A stretch of 64,000 nt of DNA from Argonema galeatum A003/A1 (GTDB taxonomy: Bacteria; Cyanobacteriota; Cyanobacteriia; Cyanobacteriales; Aerosakkonemataceae). The stretch lies in NCBI RefSeq assembly GCF_023333595.1, contig NZ_JAIQZM010000012.1, forward strand, positions 62,001-126,000. The letters run 5' to 3'. The notes below the pieces were generated by a model. That model was not told where the DNA came from. It did no database searches and worked only from the letters and a program-made list of their open reading frames with translations. The first letter of the stretch is position 1. The number at the start of each line of letters is the position of its first letter. This document shows positions 52,619 to 61,323 of this stretch, in pieces. The position numbers and the translations under genes were made by a program.

Positions 52619-52996
52619 CTAAAACTGTTCTTTGTTTGTGAGATTAAGCTGATTGCCAGGGATAACGACTAAATCTTGTAACCATTGGTTTATTGGCTTT
52701 CCTTCATGGTACAGGTTATCGAAAACTTTTTCCACTCCTTCGATGTCGATCGCAATTCCTTCATGGAATCCATTGGTGGCAATCTGCTGATTTGTGTCAT
52801 CATCGTAGATAATTCCTTATAATCCGTAGGCGGAAAGAGCCTCGACTCTGATATGTCTGCCTTTAATCTGCTGGGATTTCAAGTATGATTTAATAGCCGT
52901 AGCACATTGCAAACAGGTTCCTATGTCGTATTGTTCCGCGATCGCCCTAATTTCATCGATTTGGCGATCGGTAATTTTTTCATCTTCGTTACTCAT
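52619..52996 (-). pseudogene. Papain-fold toxin 2-type protein with in-frame nonsense codon
   Basis: From ATG 52996 the frame reads QIDEIRAIAEQYDIGTCLQC, ATAIKSYLKSQQIKGRHIRV, EALSAYGL, then TAA at 52817-52819. The same frame resumes directly with GIIYDDDTNQQIATNGFHEG, IAIDIEGVEKVFDNLYHEGK, PINQWLQDL and stops at 52619. Cys (TCLQCA), His (GFHEGI) and Asp-Asn (FDN) match the order of the catalytic residues in papain-fold toxin 2 domains. A single stop codon separates the Cys from the His. The gene is followed by its probable immunity gene. Confidence 0.75.
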
Positions 52997-53027
52997 TCTT
53001 GTAGTTGTTCGATAATTGGCTGATTCT

Positions 53028-53240
53028 CTAATTAGAGATAGATAATTTACGCTGAGAAACAACACAATATTGCAAATAAAGATTAATTAATTCTTGAGAA
53101 GATATACCTGATTCTTGAGCCATATTTTCAAAATATTCAATCACATCAATTCCTAGAGAAATAGTGACCTGTTTTTTTAACTGTTTGGCAAAAGGATTAG
53201 GTCTTTTTTTCATTTTGGAAAGATCGTATTCCGGTTCCAT
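53028..53240 (-). CDS. brnA: BrnA-type antitoxin
   Basis: 70 residues from ATG 53240 (MEPEYDLSKMKKRPNPFAKQ), with a ribbon-helix-helix region KKQVTISLGIDVIEYFENMA. The start lies four bases after the end of the (interrupted) brnT frame, the usual brnT-brnA order. An alternative start at 53270 lies within brnT. Confidence 0.85.
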   Translation of the reverse strand: MEPEYDLSKMKKRPNPFAKQLKKQVTISLGIDVIEYFENMAQESGISSQELINLYLQYCVVSQRKLSISN

Positions 53241-53244
53241 TGTT

Positions 53245-53529
53245 TTATCTCCTATATTCTTTACTTTCATTTTTAGTGGCTTTTCTTGCTGATATAATTC
53301 TAATGATAGAATCTTCTTATCGAAAACAATGAACTACAATTAAGATTCTCATTTTAGAGCTTATACCCAGAAGTAAAAAACGTTCTTCTTCTTGGGAGTG
53401 TTCTTCATCCCAAAATTGAAGGGCATAATCATCAAAGAAAACTGATTCAGCTTCTTCAAAAGAAATACCATGTTTTTGTTGATTAATTTTGTTTTTTTGC
53501 TCATCCCACTGAAAGGTTATTTTATTCAT
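53245..53529 (-). pseudogene. brnT: BrnT-type toxin with in-frame nonsense codon
   Basis: Reads NKITFQWDEQKNKINQQKHG, ISFEEAESVFFDDYALQFWD, RILIVVHCFR, then TAA at 53317-53319. The same frame continues EDSIIRIISARKATKNESKE to the stop at 53245. Intact BrnT has exactly this VVHC-R-E...IRIISARKAT ending, so the TAA breaks a gene of about 94 codons. It could make an inactive truncated toxin, or be a sequence error. Confidence 0.85.
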
Positions 53530-53769
53530 TCTGCAAAAACTTAATTGAATCTTTATCCTCAGTAATTAAACAATCTTTGGGAATTTTGACAATAGCCATC
53601 TATTGATGCTCGTGTGAGGGTAATGATTCAATTATAATTCAACTTACTTCCTACTCCACACATACCTTTGACAAACCGACTTTGCTCCTATTTTACATCA
53701 TCCGCAGGCGATCGCGCCCTACCTGTAAAACAGGCATTCTACCTGTTACATAACTTCACAAAATACAAA

Positions 53770-56700
53770 TCATTGAGAATTGTTCGCCTCTTGACAAACT
53801 TTTAATTTCTGTTTTTCCTCTGGACGGGTAGCTAAATATTCCTTTAACCAGTCACACCCTGTAGCTAATAATTCATTTAAGTTTTGATTGCGCCAAATAA
53901 ACACTTTTCTACCTCCAGTAGCTATATATTTATCATCTGGGGAAAACACGATCTGACCTTGACCTTGTTCGGGAACAGTATATTTAGCAATTTGCTTTCC
54001 TGCTATATTCCAGACACTTAATTCATTACGATTACCCAAAAACCCAATCTGCTGACTATCAGGGCTAAAAGTTAATCTGCCAACAGATTGTTCTAATTTA
54101 ATTTTACTAATTATTTTTCCAGACATATCCCATATTTTGATAAAATTATCTGTACCTGCTGTTGCTATCAATTTACTATCTGGGCTTAAATAAACACTCA
54201 TAATCATTGCTTGATTATCCAACTTAACCACTTGATTATTCTTCATATTTCTTAAGTATAATTGCTTTCCTCGCTTTCTTTCCAGACTCCATGTTACCAA
54301 GTATTTACTATCTAGACTAAATTCACCTATGTCTTCTATATCTATTAACCTGTCAACCAAATTTCCAGAATTATCCCAAATTTTACCTGGCTCTGCTTCT
54401 TGAGGAATAGTAAGAATATATTTACCATCTGGGCTAACTACTACTCGCCAGACTCTTTCAGATAAGTCATTTTTCAATGGCTTGACTTGCTTAGTAGATA
54501 AATTCCATAAACGTAGTGGAAATGCTTTATTAATATTACGTCCTGCGTCAACATTTCCAATTGTGGCTATTTTGTTACCATCAAAACTAAAACTAAAACT
54601 TTTACCAAATTTAATCTTATCAAGAGAATTCAATACATTCTCTTCCTTACTAACATTTGTTTTTATTTCAGAAATCAAAGTGCCTGAAAGGTCAAATTTT
54701 TGGATACCTTCTTTCGTGACTCTGATGATCAGATTGCCATCAGGACTCATTATCGCAAAACTGTTGCGGAAATCAAATCTTTTAACTTCATTTTTTTGCA
54801 AATTCCAAATATCTAAGAACTCATTCTGGAAATAAGTAATCAAAATGTTTTTGCTATCCGCGCTAAACTGTAAATTATTCATTACTCTTTCTTTTTGACG
54901 ATTTCCTCCTGAAGGGAAAGGGAATCCTTCTGTTTCGTAGATAATTGCTGATTCTTTAAAGTAAGGTTTGGCTACACCTAAAAATCTAATTCCATTGATC
55001 CCTGAAATAGCAATTATTTCACCGTCAGAGCTATAATTTAAGCTAAGACCAAACAATGGATTTATTGTTACTGTATTAGTTAGTTTACCCGATTTCGTAT
55101 CATATAATTTCAGTAATCCTTCGCCCGGTATTACTGTAGCAATTTCTTGACCATTAGGGCTAAAACTAACATCCCCATGAACATTAGTACCAGGTATAAA
55201 TGGAGAAAAAGCAAAATCAGCAATTTTTTTACCTGATGATTCCCAGAGTTGGGGTGTTACTCCAGCAATTTGCGATGAATTAACATCTGCCCCCAATGTT
55301 AACAGTTGCCGACCATTAGGACTAATAGCTATTTTAACAAGTCTAGTATTGACTTTAAATTCTCTAATCTTTTTCAAACTTTTTAAATTCCAAAACTCGA
55401 CCATCCCCATAACGTTGCCAATGATAATTTCTTCGCTATTTGCAGTAAATTCTATACTCGTTATTTGTCCTCCAGTATTTGTTTTTAACTCCTTAACTTG
55501 CTTACCTAATAAATTGAAAAATCTTACCTCCAAAAAATTGCTTATAGCGATATACTGACTGTTTGGAGTGAATTTAACAGTATCACTAGCAGGATTACCA
55601 AAAGATTGTGTATTATAGATATGGGTAATTTTTTGACCAGTGAAATCCCAAATGTATAAGTTACCGTTTTCATTAACAGTAACAATGTATTTACCATTAG
55701 GACTCATCGCTAAATTGTAAATTTCTTTGTTCTCTGGTTCCTCCCATTCAGTAATTTTCTGCCCCGATAGATTCCAAATTATGACTTTACGTTCTCCTCG
55801 GCTAAAGGAAACAATTTTTTGACCATCAGGAGTAAAAATAGCTTTATTAATATCTTTGGTATCACTTTGAAACTCATTTTTCTCTCGAATATTAGCAGTA
55901 ATAGTCTGTAAAGCCAACAAAGGGCTAGTTGTCGGATAATTTGCTAAAGGTTCACCATCTTTAACTAATTGTTTCAACTTCTGCCCTGCTTCCATCGCAA
56001 TCATCAAGGCATTGATTCCACCTTCTCCTGATTGAAATTGACTCAAAGCTAAATTACCTAAACTATCAGTTTCACTAATTAGGCTTTGTCGTTCAGCGCG
56101 TTGCCATTGCCAGACAGCCCCCGTAGCAAAAATTGAAATAGCGACTAAACCACTGGTTAGACTTAAAATAGTACGGCGACGGATGCGATCGCGCAACCCC
56201 AACCCCAACTGAATAAACACCCGTTCCGCCGGACTGATATCCCCCAAACGTTGCTGCAAATACCCCTCCGCCTCTCCCAACGGTGCTACTTGCAACAAAT
56301 AACCCTCCTTATTCTCATTCCTTTCCCATTCCCCCAACGCCTCCTGTAACCGCTTTTTCCATCTCAAAAAAACATCATCTTCCTCAATCCATTTCTGCAA
56401 ATCGGGCCATGCTTTAATCAAAGCTTCATGCACAACTTCCACCGTTTCTATCTCAGTCGTTTCATTGCGGTTACTCACCACTAAACGCGCCGTCGCCAAA
56501 CGACTCACCAAATCCCAATTTCCTTCCCCCACCTCAGCGCGAGTCGCCAGTCGGCGGATGTATTTTGTTCCTTCTGGAGAAACTAACTGGAGAAAAATTC
56601 GTTTTACTCGTTCCCTATCTGCCTTTTCCAACTCATCATAAACTCGTTCTGCGTGTCTGCGGAGAGCATTTTTCACCCCACCAATATCATCATAAACTTG

Positions 56701-58557
56701 ACGAGTCAGCCAACCATTTTCCTGCTTATTCCACATTTCGGTAAGCGCAAATTCCAACAATGGCAAATAACCCGGTTCGTTGCCAACATCATTCAGAATA
56801 TGCTCTGTCAATCCCGCCTCTAAATATACGCCCCGTTTCTTTGCAGGTTCTTCAATTACTGTTTGCAATTGCTGTCGTTCCATCGCGCCGATAAATTCCG
56901 ATTTCCAGCGCTGCAACTCCTCCCTCAAAGGATTATAATCTATTGCTTGTCCGAGAAAATCAGCCCGCAGGGTAAGCACCAACCTGAAAGCAGAAACATC
57001 CCGCACCGCCGACAACAAACAATCTAAAAATTTCTGATTCGGATAGCTATAAATTTCCTCAAACTGGTCAACTACTAACAGCACAGTCCGAGATTCACCA
57101 ATGCTTTTTAGCACATCCGAAAAACTGCGAATTCCCTCTTGCAAATCAGTCGCCAATTGTTCCGGTAAACGCAGCGCTTTTGCCAGATTCTCGAAAGGAG
57201 TAGCACCCGGACGCAAGCTAGCAATTAACCAATTTTCTTTCTGACGCAAACGAGGAATTAAACCCGCCAATACCACCGAAGATTTCCCACTTCCAGAAGC
57301 ACCAATTACCGCCACCAGCTTTTTATCTTCCACAACTTTTACCAGGTGATTAGTAAAACTTTCCCGTCCAAAAAATAATTCCGCATCTTCTTCCTGAAAA
57401 GCCGACAAACCGCGATAAGGACAAGCAGGAATTACTAAATCGTTCCACCGCAAAGGTTTAACGGCGGGATTTTGACAAATTACAGGTAAATTGCTCGCAC
57501 AGGGAAACACTTTCTCTAAAATTTGCAGTCGTCGCCGCGCTTCTCTCACCGAAGCATACAAGGAATTATACTGAGTAAATTCTTCCAGAAAATATTGCAG
57601 AAACCGAGGTGCAACTGCAACTGGCAATTCTTCCCGCATCACTATCATTTGCGGCAAATATAAATCTTCCCCTTCTGCTAAGGAGTGCGCTAAACCGAGT
57701 CCATCGCAGCAGTTGAAAATTGCCAGTTTCAATCCATTCTCAATCGCTTTCTTCAGGTGATTTCTTAACTCGGATATGGTGATTTTATCATCTTGATTAA
57801 TCTTGATAGTTCCGGTTTTCCACTCATCCCCGCTTTCCCCATGTCCAACAAAGAAAATAATATCCCACCGTTGCTTCCACAGCGGTTCATCTAACTCTTC
57901 TCGTTTGGGTTGTTTGAGCCAAGTAACTTCTACATTCTTCCCCAAATTTTGAATCGCCTCTCCTTGGGATTCCACATCAGCTTGATAACCCAAAATTGCC
58001 AGAATCTTCACCCCATCTTTAGATATTGGGGAAAGTTGTTGCACCTGCTTAAAATTAGGCGAAGCGAAACCTATTTCTGTTTTATGAAATTCCCTGATTA
58101 AATCCCATTCTTGCCAAGGTAGTTTTCGCAACCAAGGGTTATCAGTCAGCAACAGGATGCGATTTTCCTCATTAGGATTTAAGTGATTTCGCAATAGGGA
58201 TTCAATGGGGAGAAATGCCTTATCTTTGAGCCAAGCATTGAAGCTGTTTATCAAATCATCGGTTTCTCTTTTGAATGGCTCAAAATCATTGTCTTGGATA
58301 TTCGCAGAAACATTAGTAAAACTAGGACGGCGCTGCAAAGGAAAGGTAGAAAAAGATGTGGCTATATTCCGATAAATTACCTGCCAATCGCGATATTTTT
58401 CCAATAACTGTAAGTTATCAGCTAATTTCCCGGTGATTCCTGCAATGAGGCGATTATCTGAGGGCGATAAAAGTGGGGAGTCTTCCTCAATCTTCGCGTT
58501 GATGGAAAAACCTAAATTGAATTCACCTTGAATTTCTAAGCGGATTAACTTACCCAT
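53770..58557 (-). CDS. CHAT protease-nSTAND ATPase-WD40 repeat protein
   Basis: About 1595 residues. An N-terminal effect or recognition region is followed by a CHAT caspase-like domain with His in DIIFFVGHGESGDEW and Cys in LAIFNCCDGLGLAH. Then a nSTAND1 module starting CPYRGLSAFQEEDAELFFGR with P-loop VIGASGSGKSSVVLAGL and Walker B VLLVVDQFEEIYS; a winged-helix region; a single membrane helix (SGLVAISIFATGAVW); and about 14 WD40-like repeats to the C terminus (FSPDGQKI, LYLSPDSKLIATAGTDNFIK). ATG 58557 (MGKLIRLEIQGEF) is preferred to 58587. Such proteins are thought to sense a target with the WD40 propeller and activate the protease; targets here are unknown. Confidence 0.9.
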   Translation of the reverse strand: MGKLIRLEIQGEFNLGFSINAKIEEDSPLLSPSDNRLIAGITGKLADNLQLLEKYRDWQVIYRNIATSFSTFPLQRRPSFTNVSANIQDNDFEPFKRETDDLINSFNAWLKDKAFLPIESLLRNHLNPNEENRILLLTDNPWLRKLPWQEWDLIREFHKTEIGFASPNFKQVQQLSPISKDGVKILAILGYQADVESQGEAIQNLGKNVEVTWLKQPKREELDEPLWKQRWDIIFFVGHGESGDEWKTGTIKINQDDKITISELRNHLKKAIENGLKLAIFNCCDGLGLAHSLAEGEDLYLPQMIVMREELPVAVAPRFLQYFLEEFTQYNSLYASVREARRRLQILEKVFPCASNLPVICQNPAVKPLRWNDLVIPACPYRGLSAFQEEDAELFFGRESFTNHLVKVVEDKKLVAVIGASGSGKSSVVLAGLIPRLRQKENWLIASLRPGATPFENLAKALRLPEQLATDLQEGIRSFSDVLKSIGESRTVLLVVDQFEEIYSYPNQKFLDCLLSAVRDVSAFRLVLTLRADFLGQAIDYNPLREELQRWKSEFIGAMERQQLQTVIEEPAKKRGVYLEAGLTEHILNDVGNEPGYLPLLEFALTEMWNKQENGWLTRQVYDDIGGVKNALRRHAERVYDELEKADRERVKRIFLQLVSPEGTKYIRRLATRAEVGEGNWDLVSRLATARLVVSNRNETTEIETVEVVHEALIKAWPDLQKWIEEDDVFLRWKKRLQEALGEWERNENKEGYLLQVAPLGEAEGYLQQRLGDISPAERVFIQLGLGLRDRIRRRTILSLTSGLVAISIFATGAVWQWQRAERQSLISETDSLGNLALSQFQSGEGGINALMIAMEAGQKLKQLVKDGEPLANYPTTSPLLALQTITANIREKNEFQSDTKDINKAIFTPDGQKIVSFSRGERKVIIWNLSGQKITEWEEPENKEIYNLAMSPNGKYIVTVNENGNLYIWDFTGQKITHIYNTQSFGNPASDTVKFTPNSQYIAISNFLEVRFFNLLGKQVKELKTNTGGQITSIEFTANSEEIIIGNVMGMVEFWNLKSLKKIREFKVNTRLVKIAISPNGRQLLTLGADVNSSQIAGVTPQLWESSGKKIADFAFSPFIPGTNVHGDVSFSPNGQEIATVIPGEGLLKLYDTKSGKLTNTVTINPLFGLSLNYSSDGEIIAISGINGIRFLGVAKPYFKESAIIYETEGFPFPSGGNRQKERVMNNLQFSADSKNILITYFQNEFLDIWNLQKNEVKRFDFRNSFAIMSPDGNLIIRVTKEGIQKFDLSGTLISEIKTNVSKEENVLNSLDKIKFGKSFSFSFDGNKIATIGNVDAGRNINKAFPLRLWNLSTKQVKPLKNDLSERVWRVVVSPDGKYILTIPQEAEPGKIWDNSGNLVDRLIDIEDIGEFSLDSKYLVTWSLERKRGKQLYLRNMKNNQVVKLDNQAMIMSVYLSPDSKLIATAGTDNFIKIWDMSGKIISKIKLEQSVGRLTFSPDSQQIGFLGNRNELSVWNIAGKQIAKYTVPEQGQGQIVFSPDDKYIATGGRKVFIWRNQNLNELLATGCDWLKEYLATRPEEKQKLKVCQEANNSQ

Positions 58558-58619
58558 AACTCCCCACAGTTGATCGATAAATTTCAAAGGTTATAGCCCG
58601 TCAGCACGCCATTGATAGC

Positions 58620-58850
58620 CCGTCAGCCCGTTATTGATAGCCCACCAGCCCATCAGGTATAGCCCACCAGCCTGCCTGCGATTCAAATCGCAGGCTAATA
58701 GCGAAAGTCAGCCCGCCTGCGATTCAAATCGCAGGCTAATAGCGAAAGTCCGTTAAAACGGACTAAAAAAGCCGGAAATTAGTCGGTTAAAACCGACTTG
58801 GGCTATGAGCCTGGGAATTGATTCCCAGGCGGGCTGGAAGCGAAGTCAAA
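58620..58850. repeat. Nested palindromic repeats (CCTGCGATTCAAATCGCAGG family)
   Basis: Short direct units (TAGCCCGTCAGC and TAGCCCACCAGCC) are followed by two copies of CCTGCGATTCAAATCGCAGG with CTAATAGCGAAAGTC, hairpins in AGTCCGTTAAAACGGACT and AGTCGGTTAAAACCGACT, and GCCTGGGAATTGATTCCCAGGC. The order of parts parallels the element at 2791-3063. Confidence 0.85.
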
Positions 58851-58873
58851 TATCTTAAATAAATTTGCTGAAA

Positions 58874-59848
58874 TTATACCACAAAATCTTCCGTAACGCT
58901 AGCCTCTCCTAAAGCTAATTTAATCCTAAATTCATCACCTGGGTTAGCATCAAATTGACATTGCATCAATATATCAGCACTTCTAGCAGTCACCTCCTCA
59001 AAAACTTCGCCTTCAGATAACACAATCAATTTGAGATTTGCTGGCAAATAATTATCTTCGCCACTGGGATAAACTTGCATCCAAACAGATACATTATTTT
59101 CGCTTCCTCTGGTCAGGTTAATGACCAAGATAACGACATGACTAATTAAGTCTACTCTAAGGTTAAAAAGTTTAGCACGTTTGGTGCGATCGCTCCACAC
59201 TGCCGGACGTAATTGTTGCGGAGTAAGCAATTCTTCCACAGCTTGCCATCCCGATGCAAATATTCCTTCAAACCATTGCGTTAAACTTGGCTGTATTTGT
59301 AAATCGGAAACTGTAAAACCCAACAATTCACTTAATTCTCCCCTTTGATAACAGTCTCTAATTCTCTGATAGTATTCATCCGAACTTTGTAAACCTATAA
59401 TAATACTGCCCGGTTTAACGTATTTAACAATAATCATACCCTTACCCACATTTTCAAGTTTTGCCATGATATCAGGTAAAATTTTATTTTGAAATTCTGA
59501 CAAATCATTTATTTCTACTTCGATAAGCTTCAATTCCCAAGATTGAATTTTAGAAGATGGGTTTTTCTTATATGATTTTTTCTCTAGCCATTCTTGAAAG
59601 AACTGTCTAATTTCTCTTTTCTCCTCCTCGCTATTAGTTTTATTTTTCTCAGCAAAGGCTTCAGCTAATTTCGCAATGATTTTTTCAGTTGGTTTCAAAA
59701 TAGGCTTGTTCGCAATTCTACTAATATGATTATCTTCAAGACCACTATATTGAGCTAATTCAAAAGCTGACTTGAAGTTTTTTGATGTGTAAAAATCCCT
59801 GAAAGCTTTAGTAAACTCAGGCCAATTCCCTTCAGCAAACTTAGGCAT
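58874..59848 (-). CDS. HTH-adaptor-DUF1822 protein
   Basis: 324 residues. Residues 1-60 contain an HTH-like region (SAFELAQYSGLEDNHISRIA). A middle alpha/beta segment (LKLIEVEINDLSEFQNKILP, GKGMIIVKYVKPGSIIIGLQ) resembles the effector-associated or TRADD-N-like adaptor domains placed before STAND enzymes. The C-terminal half matches DUF1822: LRPAVWSDRTKRAKLFNLRV, VWMQVYPSGEDNYLPANLKL, GDEFRIKLALGEASVTEDFV. It lies downstream of and on the same strand as the CHAT protein's upstream repeats. It may couple DNA binding and an adaptor to an unknown signalling partner. Confidence 0.75.
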   Translation of the reverse strand: MPKFAEGNWPEFTKAFRDFYTSKNFKSAFELAQYSGLEDNHISRIANKPILKPTEKIIAKLAEAFAEKNKTNSEEEKREIRQFFQEWLEKKSYKKNPSSKIQSWELKLIEVEINDLSEFQNKILPDIMAKLENVGKGMIIVKYVKPGSIIIGLQSSDEYYQRIRDCYQRGELSELLGFTVSDLQIQPSLTQWFEGIFASGWQAVEELLTPQQLRPAVWSDRTKRAKLFNLRVDLISHVVILVINLTRGSENNVSVWMQVYPSGEDNYLPANLKLIVLSEGEVFEEVTARSADILMQCQFDANPGDEFRIKLALGEASVTEDFVV

Positions 59849-59977
59849 AGCGATAAAAGTCCTTTAACTTTTTGTTTTGACAGCAGGTGAGACACCTATA
59901 AGAGTGTATTACCTCATATTATCCAAAATGAGGTAATACACCCTCACGATCGAATCTGGTAATCTCAAATTATCAGA

Positions 59978-60166
59978 TTAACCATGTGAATTGCTAGAGG
60001 CAATGTGCCAAACCATAGATAAGCCTACTACGGCTCCCAATACGCCTCCAACAGTGCCACCAATAGGGCCACCAATAGCAGTCCCAATCATAGCACCAAG
60101 ATTAGTCGGCATAGAAAAAGCTGCTTGGTAAGCTTGGGCTTCTGGACTTGTATGGATGTCAGACAT
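59978..60166 (-). CDS. Small glycine-zipper hydrophobic protein
   Basis: 62 residues: polar start SDIHTSPEAQAYQAAF, then a long Gly-rich hydrophobic stretch LGAMIGTAIGGPIGGTVGGV, LGAVVGLSMVWHIA. No family named. GxxxG spacing suggests membrane insertion or oligomers, as in bacteriocin-like or TA toxins. It is divergent from the 60529 gene over a set of palindromes. Confidence 0.55.
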   Translation of the reverse strand: MSDIHTSPEAQAYQAAFSMPTNLGAMIGTAIGGPIGGTVGGVLGAVVGLSMVWHIASSNSHG

Positions 60167-60280
60167 ACTTTTTTCCTCGCTGTTTAAAGAAATTAGAGAT
60201 TAGTGAAAAACTTAAAGGATGAATAACCTTTTTGCTTCACAACTCTAATTTAGTAAATTTCCATATCTGTGTTAATTGAA

Positions 60281-60404
60281 TTCAACTTGATTTTTCACAA
60301 ATACTTGTAAGCCTTGTCAATTCACCCCATCAACCGCTTGAGCTAAATTTAGAAGATTCAAGTTGCATTCAGCTTGAATTCAGGGTGTTGCATTCAACTT
60401 GAAT
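60281..60404. promoter_or_regulatory. Cluster of TTCAACTTGAA-type palindromes
   Basis: Near-palindromic 11- to 13-bp sites occur at 60281-60290 (TTCAACTTGA), 60357-60367 (TTCAAGTTGCA), 60367-60379 (ATTCAGCTTGAAT) and 60392-60404 (ATTCAACTTGAAT). They lie in the divergent space between the 62-residue and the 67-residue protein genes. A repressor or activator with several sites is likely; a candidate is the HTH protein at 58874. Confidence 0.6.
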
Positions 60405-60528
60405 CTCAAAAAAAGCTTGGAATCCTTATAAATTGAAGGTTTAATGTAAATTCCTCCGTTCAATTACACAAAAAAAATTCTTGGCATACGATTGAAATGT
60501 CCAAAAATTTAGGAGGCTCAAAAAGGAA

Positions 60529-60732
60529 ATGGCTCACGAATTTGAACCGCATAAATTCCGGGAATTTATGGAACGTGAAAAGTCTGAACATTTTCCGTTT
60601 CACGAACACACGAATCATGCTCACCCTCATCCCCCTCACCATGACTCCAATCATAACTGGGGTGATGATGATGACGATGATGATAACCCAGTAGTGCAGT
60701 TAATCGGCTTTTTTGTGAATTTATTTTCCTAA
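60529..60732 (+). CDS. His/Asp-rich small protein with hydrophobic tail
   Basis: 67 residues: EFEPHKFREFMEREKSEHF, then HEHTNHAHPHPPHHDSNHNW, a run of seven Asp (GDDDDDDDN) and a hydrophobic end VVQLIGFFVNLFS. It is preceded by AGGAGG (60511-60516). The dense His and Asp residues suggest metal binding; the C terminus could touch the membrane. No family is recognised. Confidence 0.6.
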   Translation: MAHEFEPHKFREFMEREKSEHFPFHEHTNHAHPHPPHHDSNHNWGDDDDDDDNPVVQLIGFFVNLFS

Positions 60733-60834
60733 AAAGCGTCACCCTGCCCGAATTGTTTTGAGGATAGCTAGGAACCATAAATATCTGGTTTCCTAGTTTC
60801 CCTAAACTTTAGTTATTTGATGGGGAATCATCTT

Positions 60835-60987
60835 ATGGAATTTTTGGTTGGAGTCTGGATTTGTTGCGGTGTTTGTTGTGCAATTATTGCCGAAAAGAAA
60901 TATCGAGATCAAACCTTATGGTTTTTCTTAGGAATTCTCTTCGGCGTATTTGCTTTAATTGCGATCGCCTTATTACCCTCAGCTTAA
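60835..60987 (+). CDS. Small two-helix membrane protein (50 aa)
   Basis: MEFLVGVWICCGVCCAIIA, basic loop EKKYRDQTL, then WFFLGILFGVFALIAIALL. Four Cys in or near the first helix. An in-frame ATG at 60820 would add five residues. It has the look of the widely distributed small two-TM proteins of unknown role. Placed between two other small genes in the same direction. Confidence 0.6.
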   Translation: MEFLVGVWICCGVCCAIIAEKKYRDQTLWFFLGILFGVFALIAIALLPSA

Positions 60988-61003
60988 AAGGAGTCATTCA
61001 ATT

Positions 61004-61228
61004 ATGAACAATAATGGTTTAGCCACTACCGCCGCAAGTGGTGCATTAGTCGCCGCTAAATTAGCCACCGTTACTGGTACAACTGCCACTGGTATTGCTA
61101 CTACTACTGGTGGTATTGGTATCACTACTGTCGCTACAGCAGCAGGGACAGCAACATCAGTTGCAATTGCCCCAGTAGTTGCAGTAGTCGCTGTTGGAGC
61201 ATTTATTTGGTGGTTAGTGAGTGATTAA
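61004..61228 (+). CDS. Ala/Thr/Gly-rich hydrophobic small protein
   Basis: 74 residues: MNNNGLATTAASGALVAAKL, repeated TTGGIGITTVATAAGTATSV-type sequence and a hydrophobic helix VAVVAVGAFIWWLVSD. An AAGGAGT Shine-Dalgarno precedes the ATG by 11 bases. The low-complexity Ala/Thr/Gly content is like that of small pore-forming or spacer proteins. It is the last of a run of three small genes in the same direction. Confidence 0.6.
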   Translation: MNNNGLATTAASGALVAAKLATVTGTTATGIATTTGGIGITTVATAAGTATSVAIAPVVAVVAVGAFIWWLVSD

Positions 61229-61266
61229 TTGTCACTAATTTAATTTGGTCAGCGGACTAATGAAAG

Positions 61267-61288
61267 GCTGCCGAATTAAATCGGCAGC
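61267..61288 (+). terminator. Hairpin after the small-protein cluster
   Basis: GCTGCCGA and TCGGCAGC around a six-base loop, 38 bases after the stop at 61228, followed by GCTTT. Probable intrinsic terminator, and between convergent genes. Confidence 0.6.
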
Positions 61289-61323
61289 GCTTTCCTGCAA
61301 TTCTCCGATTGACTAATCACTAC

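Noticed and set aside
53523..53599. Start of an acireductone dioxygenase-like gene (MAIVKIPKDCLIT...) on the minus strand
   Set aside because: Only 25 codons exist before a stop and they overlap the brnT start; the similarity is too short.
60566..60778. Antisense frame opposite the His/Asp-rich gene
   Set aside because: It is the complement of the His/Asp-rich codons and lacks a ribosome-binding site.
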